Source: Parus major (lineage: Eukaryota; Chordata; Aves; Passeriformes; Paridae). From it: 64,000 bases of DNA. The position numbers were made by a program, and so were the translations under genes. This document shows, piece by piece, positions 51,073 through 62,272 of the stretch; position 1 is the stretch's first letter, and each line of letters opens with the position of its first letter. The notes below the pieces were generated by a model. That model searched no databases, had not been told where the DNA came from, and saw only the letters and a program-made list of their open reading frames with translations. The stretch covers positions 25,752,100 through 25,816,099 of the forward strand of contig NC_031769.1 of NCBI RefSeq assembly GCF_001522545.3, read 5' to 3'.

Positions 51073-53679
51073 TTTATTAATTAATAATTAATTGACTAAT
51101 TTATTATTTCTGAAATTAATTTAATGCTATTGAACTATATTTTATTTATTATTGTTTTCAACTGCCATTTTAAGCTTCCTTGTACTGCTAAACTTTATAT
51201 ACAAAGAGCCCAAATGACAGAATTAGGAAATTTGTATACGATTCAGGTTTAACTCTTCTTCTTTTCTATAAAAAGTAAAATTTTTAGAAGGTGATCTGAC
51301 ATTCTGTTGTATTTTAAATTATTCTTTTCTATATATTTTAAGCAATCTGCAAGTGTAATGCCTGTGCTACCCACCTTTTACCCTCATCCATCTAAAACCT
51401 CAACCTTCATATAACTTTGAATTTCTTTAATATCTCTCTATATTTTTTTCCATTAGTGGCAGTTCTGGATGACTTAAGTTTTACAGGCTCTTAACTTTTC
51501 TAACTTGGCTGACGTAGTTTCTCAACAGTGACAAACTTGCCATGCATCAGAAGATATATATATGTTTGGAAAATTTAGTACCAGCAAACCAATAAAGTCT
51601 CTCCAGAGAAAAGCTTGCCGAACATCGCACAGGAGCAACACATCAATCAACTTCTTAATGCAGTCACTTTACTGCTTCCTTCTTTCCCTTTAATTATTTA
51701 TTTATTAATTTAAGGAACTAGGCCAGGGGAAACAATTATTTCTGTAAAGTTTTATCTTTAAATTATTATTGTTCATTCATCTCTTTTTATTTTATTGTTT
51801 ATTTTTCAAAACAGGGTTGTTTTTCCCTAAAAAAAAGCGAGAGAATTCTTTAAGAAGATTTTTTTATTATTTTTATTTTTTTAAAAAGAAATGCAAAGAA
51901 AATCTAAAATTGTAAGGATATATTTTAAAATGTATAATTAAAAGCAAAAACAATAATTGCAAACAAATTTTATACATGTACAAATTAAAGATATTTCTTT
52001 AGAGGCTTATTTATTTGTCTTCATTTTGTGTTGATTTTGTTTATAAGGTTCAGTCTAAGAAGAGAAAAGAAACCTTTTCTTGTGAATAATTAAAAATCTC
52101 CAAACAAACAACAATGTATTAACTGGCTCAGTAAGATGAAATTTATTTCCAGCATATTCTTGCCAGCTTCCAGATGTTGCACGTGTACTGTTGCAGTAGT
52201 AATTAATGCTAAGAACAGCCAAAGAAATGTTAAAAATGGACAAGAAAAATTAAAACTAGTGTTGGAAGAATTTGGACATGCTTGTAGCAGTAACAAGATA
52301 GATGATGTCTCTGTGACCCACTGCCCTGCTATTTGCTTTTTCCATATCCATAAGATCACTGGGAATTGTTTAGTAGACTTTACTAGTTATTTTGTCACTA
52401 GAGATGTTTGCTGGCTTTCTAAGGAAGTGTAGCACATAATGAGGTATCTTCTCTCTCATCTTCATGTAATTACTCATACATAGCATTTAGTGTTCATGAT
52501 GTGAGACACAGAAACAGCCCATGGGAACAGATCAGAACACAGGTCTCCTCTGCAGGTGTCCTGATTTGTTGACTGGGAAGAAGTTACATTTTTCACGCTC
52601 CTTTTTTATGGACCAAACAAAAATACTGAATCATCATTAAAAAAAAAATAAATTTCAAAGTCACAGCAGGAGAGTGAAAATGTGTGACTGCTTGAAAAAG
52701 TGTGATGCCTTGTAGGGAAGAGATGCAAACTTGAGTCCTCTCATGCTGGGGACACTTTACAAAGGTCCTCTAATCTCTGAACTAGAGAAAAGATGGAAGT
52801 GTACAGGTACTTCTGTCTTGTTTCACTTTAAATGCTTTAATGAAAGCATTTCTGCCCTCTGTGTTGTCTACAGAAATTACTCCGGATATGGGATTAGAGC
52901 TAAGAGATTCTGAAGATCCTGATGAGACATAGTCATGGTCTTGGTGCTGAACTGCTTAGGTGTGTTAAGGTGACAGAAGTCCTTAGTATTTATATAGGCA
53001 AAGAAACTTTATAGGGAATTTAGGAAATTCTATTAATGAAAACTGAGATATGTATAGAATTTAGTCACCCAACAGCTTACTGTTTTTCAAAAGACAACTG
53101 ACACTTTCACACTTTTCATGACAAATCTCCTCTAAAAATATTCCAGATAACCTGTTCACCCCATTGCAGCCAATTGATACTTTTCTACTGATTTAGTTGG
53201 TTTCTACTTCTCTTGTCAGCTAACACTCAAACCATATAACTTTGTTGTCTATAACATGACAGGTCAGATGTAAGGTCCCAGGAAGTCAATAGCCCTCTTT
53301 CAAACTACTTAAAAGGGGTATAGATACAAATCTGAGCTTACAGTTCATATGGAAGCTGACACATAAAAAGTAAGCTTATTCTTCCTTTTTATAGAAAAGG
53401 AGCTTCACAGGAATAGGTCTCAGATGTCAGTGCCATGGTTTGCATGAAATTCTGAATGCAAGTGGGTTTTCTCTGTACATAGAATTACAGTACTCAGAAG
53501 AGGCACCCGAAGCCACTGGAAAATGGAAATCAACATTGGAAAATTAGGTAGCAGAACATGCTGCCCTTGCATAATTGGGTTTCTCATCACTATCTACAAG
53601 CACAGCCAGTGTTTACCAATGTGATGCTGAAGGATGCAAATATTTGCTCCACAAACAATAGGTGGGCTTTTAAAGACAC
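51073..53679. other. AT-rich unique DNA, no gene seen
   Basis: The part right after the CR1 is nearly pure A/T (51072-51130). Frames at 52055-52432 overlap on both strands and are unrecognised. No further transposon or RNA gene is seen. Confidence 0.5.
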
Positions 53680-54075
53680 TAGTTGAAGCTGTTGAAGTTA
53701 TCTGATTAGGACTTGTGTGCCCATAAAAGTGCAGAAATTAGAAAGAAGGCTTGCAAACGTATTCATAATGAGAAAGGGGAAAGGGGTTGTGTTTGGGACA
53801 TGATTAGCTGGTAATCAGTAAAGAACAAACTGATTATTAGCTGTTCAATTCCTGTCAGTCTTAGGGGATTCCACTCAGTGGCCTAATTAAACTGAGTTTG
53901 AAGTCCTCACATCTCCATTCAGTGGCAATTTCATTATAATATTCAGTTCTTTGCATGAGCTTTGCCTTCCCTCTCTTTAATCATATGTTTTGCATTTGTG
54001 TAACACCTTCCCTGATTAGTTTCTCAACAGAATTAGCTTCTGATAACTGCATGGCTTATGAAAGCAAATGTCACA
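53680..54075. other. Candidate conserved non-coding block
   Basis: Dense AT cores (ATTAG/CTAAT, TAATTAAAC near 53883, ATCTGATTAGG near 53700) within balanced sequence. ATGTTTTGCATTTG at about 53986 resembles an octamer-like site. No transposon or coding signal. Regulatory function is inferred from texture only. Confidence 0.23.
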
Positions 54076-54183
54076 TATAAGACAATCCAGATATTAGAAT
54101 ATTTTATCAGCACCAGAATTAAAAAAAAAAAAAAAAGAATTAACTAACATAAGCATTTTTAATTAAGATTTTTATTAGATGGA

Positions 54184-54214
54184 AAATTATTAGCTCTTAA
54201 AAAGCTAATAATTT
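54184..54214. other. Perfect 12-bp inverted repeat, 7-base loop
   Basis: AAATTATTAGCT at 54184-54195 is mirrored exactly by AGCTAATAATTT at 54203-54214 around loop CTTAAAA. It is AT-rich, so it is weak as an RNA hairpin, but it could extrude as a cruciform. A 17-base A run lies just upstream near 54120-54136. Confidence 0.8.
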
Positions 54215-54653
54215 CTAAGTTACGAAGTTGGTTGTATTTTTTTTTTAATTGTTGGTTTTCCACCATGGGCCTGGCTATTAATGGGTGTGGTTGACTCCAA
54301 GAGGACAGCCACAAAGTTGAACTGAGGATCTCAGCACTACAGCCCAGCTGAAGGACCAAGTGGTGCTGTAAACAAACCTTAAGATAACTGGTCTGTCCCT
54401 TTTCCTGCAGAGGGCCTGTGACACATATGCACCAAGTACTTGAAGAAAGATGGATAGGCTAGTTTAGTTCTGGAATATTCTGAATATTTCCCCAATACTA
54501 GAGCTTTATTGATACTTAAAAGACAACTTGGTATTTTTACCTTCAATTATTTGGTGTTTCCCTCTCATCTGTACTTTCTACTTGTTGATGGAATCTGGAA
54601 AAAAAAGACAAGCTCATAAGAAATGAAGTGATGCAGATGTATACATTATCATG

Positions 54654-56067
54654 TGTCATGGGGTAGCTTTACCTTTAAAGCAAAGCTGAGGAAAGAGGGG
54701 AAGTTAGAAGTGCTGATGGCTGATGGGNNNNNNNNNNNNNNNNNNNNNNNNNNNNNNNNNNNNNNNNNNNNNNNNNNNNNNNNNNNNNNNNNNNNNNNNN
54801 NNNNNNNNNNNNNNNNNNNNNNNNNNNNNNNNNNNNNNNNNNNNNNNNNNNNNNNNNNNNNNNNNNNNNNNNNNNNNNNNNNNNNNNNNNNNNNNNNNNN
54901 NNNNNNNNNNNNNNNNNNNNNNNNNNNNNNNNNNNNNNNNNNNNNNNNNNNNNNNNNNNNNNNNNNNNNNNNNNNNNNNNNNNNNNNNNNNNNNNNNNNN
55001 NNNNNNNNNNNNNNNNNNNNNNNNNNNNNNNNNNNNNNNNNNNNNNNNNNNNNNNNNNNNNNNNNNNNNNNNNNNNNNNNNNNNNNNNNNNNNNNNNNNN
55101 NNNNNNNNNNNNNNNNNNNNNNNNNNNNNNNNNNNNNNNNNNNNNNNNNNNNNNNNNNNNNNNNNNNNNNNNNNNNNNNNNNNNNNNNNNNNNNNNNNNN
55201 NNNNNNNNNNNNNNNNNNNNNNNNNNNNNNNNNNNNNNNNNNNNNNNNNNNNNNNNNNNNNNNNNNNNNNNNNNNNNNNNNNNNNNNNNNNNNNNNNNNN
55301 NNNNNNNNNNNNNNNNNNNNNNNNNNNNNNNNNNNNNNNNNNNNNNNNNNNNNNNNNNNNNNNNNNNNNNNNNNNNNNNNNNNNNNNNNNNNNNNNNNNN
55401 NNNNNNNNNNNNNNNNNNNNNNNNNNNNNNNNNNNNNNNNNNNNNNNNNNNNNNNNNNNNNNNNNNNNNNNNNNNNNNNNNNNNNNNNNNNNNNNNNNNN
55501 NNNNNNNNNNNNNNNNNNNNNNNNNNNNNNNNNNNNNNNNNNNNNNNNNNNNNNNNNCACAGAAGCAGATGAAGAAGACTTTTTTTTTCCTTTGAATACT
55601 CATCCTTAAAAATACTATCCCTCGACTCATGACCCATACACATCTCAGAGTGATGTGAAAATGGGAGGGGTGGGCTCTGATAACAGCAGCTCTGGGCAGC
55701 TGATATCAGGGCAATGGAAAACTATAACAAAAATAGTTTTCGTGTGAGAAACTCCATAAATTAACAGGAAGAAACTCCTGTTTCTCTACAAAGACAGGTG
55801 AAAAGACTGTAGCAAGAATTAGGACTGTTTTAACCACCAAAGTTCCAAAGTTTTTGTCTCTGTTGTCATGTGAACGAGAGAATAGTAAATAGATAAGGGA
55901 TGAAAAGGTTTTTCTAGAAGTTTTTTCTGGTGTTCTTATTCTTATTGTTTGTCAATAAACTTTCTTTATTCCTTTTAAGTTTTATGCCTGTTTTGCCCTT
56001 ATTCTAATCCATATCTCACAGCAAAAAAATAAGTAATTTTCTTAGTTATTGGTTTTAAACCACGACA
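54654..56067 (+). mobile_element. ERV LTR element bounded by a perfect 5-bp target duplication, containing an assembly gap
   Basis: The left end TGTCATGGGG at 54654 and the right end CCACGACA at 56067 form the inverted TG...CA ends of an LTR. They are flanked by TCATG at 54649-54653 and TCATG at 56068-56072, a perfect five-base target duplication. A poly(A) signal AATAAA lies at 55954-55959, followed by T-rich R/U5-like sequence, so the element reads on the plus strand. Known sequence is only 74 bases on the left and 510 on the right. The middle 830 bases are N. It may be a solo LTR with an unassembled middle, or a longer provirus whose interior is missing and whose gap length is nominal. The 5-bp duplication is compatible with ERVL-type integration, and the family is not certain. 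The roughly 300-codon frames across the gap are meaningless. Confidence 0.85.
54728..55557. other. Assembly gap (830 N)
   Basis: All 830 bases are undetermined. The gap lies wholly inside the TCATG-bounded LTR element, so the missing sequence should be retroviral. Confidence 1.
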
Positions 56068-56072
56068 TCATG

Positions 56073-57774
56073 CCATGATGCTATACTGGAAACTTGAGAA
56101 GAGAATTTATGCTCTATTTCTTATTTGAATGTTATGACCCCCTTTATGTAAACTTAACTTTTACTCCTGGCTTTTGGTTGTGGTGGGGTTTTTTTGTGTG
56201 TTTTATTTTTGTTTGTTTTTGGCCTTTTTTATAATTGGTAAAAATTTAGACTCAGAAAGGAAATATAAATAAATAAATTAATCCCAAATCTTCCTTCCTC
56301 TGGAAGCATAATTAGGGGATTAAGGGTATATGTTGGGTTCAAATAGTGGATTTTTTTAATGAAGGTGGTAGCTGGTATTGAATTCATTGGGTCTTCCTAT
56401 GCCAGAAGTTGTGGATGTAAGAAGGATGGGGAGTGTAAGCTGTCTCAGAAATTGATGTAAAGTGTAATATCCCAGAACTGTGAAAAAACACGGCAAAGGC
56501 TTTCATGGGGAGTGGGGGGAGCGATTTTTTGTTGTTTGCTTGCTGTTGGCATATTTTCTTTCATTACTGTTCCACAAAGTGTAGCTCATTCACATCAGAG
56601 GGTTGTTAATGAAGGTTTTGAAATGTAGTAACAGTTAATTAAATCTCAAAAACGTTTCTATAGTTAACTGTTATTGTAATGGTTTTAGCAGGGAAACCAA
56701 GGCATATCCTGAAGGTTAAACTGTGGAAAAGCAGAGATGAAAAACCAGGTATCCTGTCTCCCTTGACTCCATTTCATCCACTTTTTTGTGCTCCATGTGT
56801 GACTTCTAGCAGGAAAATAACATTTACTTCAGAAAAAGATAGGAGAATTAAAGTGTTTCATTGGGTGTAGAAGGAATCTTATATTTGACCGCATACATTT
56901 CCAAAGAGTGAAGGGACTATTTCCACTGATACGGTGATTTTCCCTTTCTCTTTTATAATCATGTACACAAATAATGTAGAAAACCACTACCTGTTTGACT
57001 GCCACAAGGCCTGCATTTTCAGTCCATGTGAGTAATATCAGAAACTGATATTAGTTTCGCTGACACAGCATTGGAGGAAGTCTGAAGTTTATTTCATCAC
57101 CAGCAAGTACAGCAAATTTTTTACCTACCACCTCATGCATTTTTAGTTGAATGAATAGATCCTCTACATGGGCATGATACAGGTTTTCTCAGATTTATTG
57201 CTTTCTCTAAGATACTACTTTAATTATCTGATTTTTTTGCCATATCCCTTAAAAAGCAGTTTTGGATGCTAAATTCTTATGTATTAATTCTCTAAACTCT
57301 TATTTATCATTCCAAAGAGTAAAAAACATTTATAAAAATAAAACCTTATGCTATTTCAAACACTGAAAATCTGTATTGTTTGCAGTTCTTCTTTTACAGT
57401 GCATCATTCTATGGGTAAATTGATCGAATGTCATCTAACCCAAAGAAATGTTGGAGTAGATCCTCAGATGGTGTAAATCAGTGTTGATCTTGCCCTTTTC
57501 TGCAGATCTAACTGGAAACAGGGATGATTTGGAATGTTAATGTTGCTGCTTCTGGGAGGTTTATTGATTTGTTCTACTTAGTAAAAAAAAAATAAAAAAA
57601 AATGAGAACTGTTTGTCAGTAGAAGAAGACAGTACGAAGAGAAGGTGCTCAGCCTTCATTTGAACTCTTATACTGAATAACTTAAGTTACTGGTCATGCA
57701 CTGAAAAAAAAAAGGAAGGAGCTATTGGTCTTGTAAGAGGAGTAATATTCAATCATCACAAAGGCCCCTGTGAA
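56073..57774. other. Unique non-coding DNA with a G/T-rich tract
   Basis: A G/T-rich run at about 56168-56225 (GGTTGTGGTGGGG followed by T-rich units) and A runs near 57580-57603 and 57703-57713. No gene or recognised transposon. Confidence 0.5.
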
Positions 57775-58100
57775 ACCATTTAAACAACTTTATTGATTTT
57801 TCCCTGGTTGGCAGTGTTTAATTCAAACAACTCTCAAAGAGTACAAGCATCACTGCGGGCAAATTATCAACTGTTCTGGCCTCTATCACTCTTTGGCCAC
57901 CGCTGATACCCCTGTGAGTGACAAAAGTGAGCATTTCCCCCCCTTTAGTCTCTGCATTGTTCAGTGTTAAGCTAACAAAGACAGTGTAAAGTGCAGTCTG
58001 GACCTCTGACCTTAGCTTACACTATTGAGAAGAAAATAAATGCCCTGTGTGCATACTTTTCTCACCCGTTACTGCCAGGATGACAAATAATTTTTTTAAG
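57775..58100. other. Candidate conserved non-coding block
   Basis: Balanced composition with CpGs (ACTGCGGGC near 57854, CCACCGCTG near 57898, CACCCGTTAC near 58066) and no repeats or coding signal. Enhancer-like texture only; alignment would be decisive. Confidence 0.22.
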
Positions 58101-61100
58101 GGACTGAGGCTACCTTTATGAAATACATCCATGGCAATTCCTCATTAACACTCGGAAAGGACACATCTGGTCCCCTGCACATATACAAGCATCATTCAAA
58201 ATAAGTACTGAGTAAGCAGTAGATCTTCTACAGAAAGTGTTAGTCTGCCTAACAATTTATAGGAGCGAGTACAGTAAATGGAAAGTCCTGGGAACAAGCA
58301 AGGTTGCTCTATGCCTCTGTGGATACATTATGTATCTATTATATCAAGCTGATTGCAACTAGGAGCTTTCTATTTCCCTTCACTCTGTAAAGACCAGTGC
58401 AGTGAGAATCTGCTTATTCTTACAGAAAAATGTCCCCCTTATTTTCTCCCAGCGGGCAGAAACTGATGTTCTATAGATACATCTGACTTGGACATGTCGT
58501 TCTTCTACCCATATAGAAGACTTTGGATATATCAAGTGGTTTGAGATTTCTGAATCCCTTCTAGAGATAACAATTACATTTTCAAGGAGTCTTTACTTCT
58601 TGTATAAAGCCCAGAAGAAAGATTTTTATAACTTAGAGACAACTGATTCCAATTTGATATTAGCTTTGCAAAAGTCTGTTTTTTTAAAAGACAAACAAAC
58701 CAAGCCAGATCAAACTCCAAACAATCAGCACTGTGTAAAATATACATATCTGAATGAGGAAGATTTGAATTGGAAGGACAGAAAAATGACATTAGAATAG
58801 AAAATGGACTTGAAAGAAATAAGTGTGGCTCTATAAAAAGCCTTGAGCAGTACACTTCCCACAGTGTAGGATATCTAATGAGTGGAAAGTCACAGAAACT
58901 TCTTGAGCATTAAATCTTGTGATGATGATGGATGAATGAGGCAATGGATATGATGATTAAATGGTTTCCTACAAAAATAATATGAATTTTATTTCTTCTG
59001 GTCTAAGACAAAAAGAAAGAGTAGGTGATATGGCTTATCGAGGAAATGCTGAAATAAAATTATAAAAACTTCTTGTCTAACAATAAAAAGGCAAAAATGG
59101 TACCAACAGATTATAATTGGTTAGGAATTACTAAACAAAAGAAAAAATAAGACAGCACATAGAGTAAATCATGTCAGAAGGAGCAAGAGAAGCATATGTG
59201 ATGTATTATGAAGCTGCTTTAGTAAAACATTAAAGCAAGACACTTAGCAGACATACGTGAAAGTGGATGAGGAAATGAATTCTATTCCAAACTGTGTCCT
59301 TCAGGAAGGGATTTTTTTATCTTTTATGAAAAGGTGCTTCAGCTCATAGTTAGTAAATGAGGCAGCATAAAAAGCAGATATTGATGAGAAAAGGTTGAGG
59401 AAATTGGAAAACATGAACACAAATTTCTTCTGTGGATCTTTTAGTGCATGTTCATCCAGCTTCTAAGACAGCTTTGTAACACACTCAGCAATTCAATGAC
59501 TACTGTTATGGAAAAATGGTGGAAGGAAAATCATGGAGGATGGAACAAAAAAGCAAAGTCAGTCTACTTTTAAAATGATAAATTATATTAGTATTTGCCA
59601 TAATAAGCAAAATTCTAGTACTACTTAGAAAAGTCACATTTGCTGAAGACACTGGGACCACAAACTAAAGCAGAAAGAATAAACCATAAATGTACAATTT
59701 TTCATAATTTCTTAATTTACTTTTACAAATGTAAAAAATCTGACATCCATTGAGATTTCCATTTATTTGTTTTGTTAGTGTATCTTCTCTAAATGACAGA
59801 ATTGAACTTAATTCAGAAATGTGACTTAAAACTGAAAATAAGTGAAATTCTACAATGTAATAAGAGAAAAGCCTGAAATGCTTTAAAGAATGATATTAAA
59901 GATACTTCAAAGAACTTGGAAACCTGAGTTTTTCTTTCAGGTTCTCTTCAAAAAGCTTTCTTTCTTAAATTATTTTGAGCACTTCCAAAGAACCAGGCCC
60001 AACTGGAAGTCTAGATTAGGCCCTCTGAACTATGTAGTTGATGAATGATAGCTAAGGTACACTTTGTACTTATTTTAAGTGCAATGTCAATTCTTAACCC
60101 CTATGAAATTCTCATTTTTCAGTGATTCTGTGTATAAACAGTATAAAAGTTTCAAATTTTTACCAGCACATCTAGCATAGCAACAGAAAATTATTCTAAG
60201 GAAAACAGATATCTGAGAAAGAATAAATCACATAAAGCTAACGAACTCACCAGCATGTGGAAGACAAAAATAAAATGGACATGCACATGAATATTATTTG
60301 TTCTCAAAAGAAAATTTATGAAAATAAAACATTTTTGACACCTCTTTGTGGAATATTTTATGTGGATTTATATATATATATATATATGGTTCAGTATTCC
60401 ACAGAATTAAGTATGCTTGGACTTCTTTTCCCAGATGGACACTCCAAGGACTATAGGCTGGTGGGCAATTTTGCCTAAGCAATGGGCAATTATGCTTCAT
60501 AAACTAAGGATTTCTGCTCAAGAAATATGAAAGTTCAATACCAGAATCTGGAGGCACTGAGCTCAGGATAAATGGGAGAAATAAGCTGAAAGCACCTGTT
60601 CTGTTCTCTGCTGCTGTCACTGCTGCACTACTTTCTATTACTTCATTATGGGAAGTATTTAAGCAGACAGCTCAAGAATCATCTGGCCATTTGTAAAGGA
60701 AGTGTATTTATATCCTCCCATCTCTCAGCTTTGATCTTTGCCTCCAGGCTATATTACCGTAAAGTGCTTTATTTGGAGTTACCCTTGAAAACCGCTTACA
60801 GATTGCAACTCATGTTGAATGCAGCAGCATGACTGATCAAGGACCTTTTTCCTGCAGGACTCATGCAAACTCAACTGTGCCTATTATTCAAGATGTGTGC
60901 TCAAGGTCTCCTGTAAGTGTTAGAGTCTCACACTATCCCCTTCATTCTGACCTCAGCTTTAAAACAAGTGAGGGTTGGAATTTCTAACTGCCAAGCACAA
61001 GTATCTTTTCAGATAAGATCAACTCTCTTTTCATCAGAAATGAAAAAAACAGAAGATTTAATTGCCTGTATTCTTCAGTGAACCATAAAACACTTGACTG

Positions 61101-61689
61101 GAGGTATGATATACGAGAAGATTTTAGTGAATTTAGGGAAAGAATTTCCCCATTCTGAGAAAGCCATAGATTTCCTAAAAATCCCTTAAGTATATTTCTA
61201 GCAATATCGAGACAAGACATTAGGAATTAGGAAAAACAGAGTGCTATAGAGTGGGGTGAAAAAACTAAGATTACCTTGCCTCTCAGAAACTGGGGTTTGC
61301 AGAGAAGAGCACAGGCATCACTGTAGTTTTCTTTGAACCCCTATAGCATTCTAGCCATACTCTTAATATTTTGATGGATAATTTTTTCCTCTCTTAAGGT
61401 ACTGATGTGCATCTTTAGAATTATTTTTTTTCATTTTAAAATCCAAGCCTTACTTCAGGTTTCCTCTCCACTGTGTGCCTAACCACCTGTACCACATATA
61501 CCTAACCATTCATACCCATCTCTACCACCATCACCACCATGCATACAGCAAAGCTGAGCCAAACAAGCAAAAAGGACAAACCAATCCAGCAGCCTGACAA
61601 CTCACATATATCACTATGAATGGCACACACAGATCCAGCATTTTGGTCTGAAGTTGCAGAGCTGTGGCTAAGGATTTTGGGTTTTCCTA
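58101..61689. other. Unique AT-rich DNA, no gene seen
   Basis: Short frames only (up to 93 codons, overlapping on both strands at 58574-58855). A TA microsatellite sits at 60369-60387. No transposon or RNA gene is recognised. Confidence 0.5.
60369..60387. repeat. TA dinucleotide run, 9.5 copies
   Basis: Uninterrupted TA repeat. Short but probably variable in length. Confidence 0.95.
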
Positions 61690-61710
61690 GTTTGCCTAGA
61701 AATATAGATT

Positions 61711-62047
61711 GAGTGGCAGCCTCATTGCTGTCTACAACTTTCTAAGGAGGACAAGTGGAAAGGAGGGGTGCTGACCTCTGCTCCCTGTATCCAGTGATTG
61801 GATGCATCAGTATGATTCAGAACGGTGTTGGGAGAGGTTCAGACTTGACATTAGGAACCATTTCTTTACTAAGAGGATAATCAAACACTGGAACAGGTTT
61901 CCAAGATGTCCCAAGCCTGTCAGTTTTAAGAGGCATTTGGACACTGCCCTTAGCTATATACTTTAACTTTTGGTCAGCCCAGAAGTAGCCAAGGGGATGG
62001 ATCAGATAATCCCTTTCAAGAGGGACCTATTCTATTCTGTTCTACTA
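61711..62047 (+). mobile_element. CR1 LINE, 3' end fragment
   Basis: Follows the CR1 terminal order on the plus strand: GTGGCAGCCTCATTGCTGTC near 61712, GTGCTGACCTCTGCTCCCTG near 61768, TTCAGACTTGACATTAGGAA near 61838, CACTGGAACAGGTTTCCAAG near 61886, AGGCATTTGGACACTGCCC near 61931, and a degenerate tail ATTCTATTCTGTTCTA near 62030. Its motif order differs from the 39.3 kb copy and it likely belongs to another CR1 subfamily. Confidence 0.9.
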
Positions 62048-62068
62048 TATTGATAATCTGGCATGAAA

Positions 62069-62272
62069 AAAATCAACAAAAAAGGAAAAAGCAACTGGAA
62101 AAGTAAAAGCAAAAGGAAAAGGAACAGGAAAAGCAACAGGAACAGCAAAAGAAGAAAAAGAAAAAGAAAAAGAAAAACAAAAAGAAAAAGAAAAAGAAAA
62201 AGAAAAAGAAAAAGAAAGAAAAAGAAAAAGAAAAAGAAAAAGAAAAAGAAAAAGAAAAAGAAAAAGAAAAAG
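62069..62272. repeat. Polypurine hexanucleotide array, degenerate then perfect
   Basis: The left part (62069-62150) is a variant-rich series with a six-base period mixing GGAAAA, GGAACA, GCAACA and AAAGCA units. The right part (62151-62272) is nearly pure GAAAAA, with one C at 62178 and a four-base slip near 62213. The plus strand is almost all purine. The Lys/Arg-rich frame (plus) and Phe/Leu/Ser-rich frame (minus) are repeat translations, not genes. Confidence 0.95.

Noticed and set aside
54649..55643. Open frames of 290-322 codons on both strands
   Set aside because: They run through 830 N and consist almost wholly of unknown residues.
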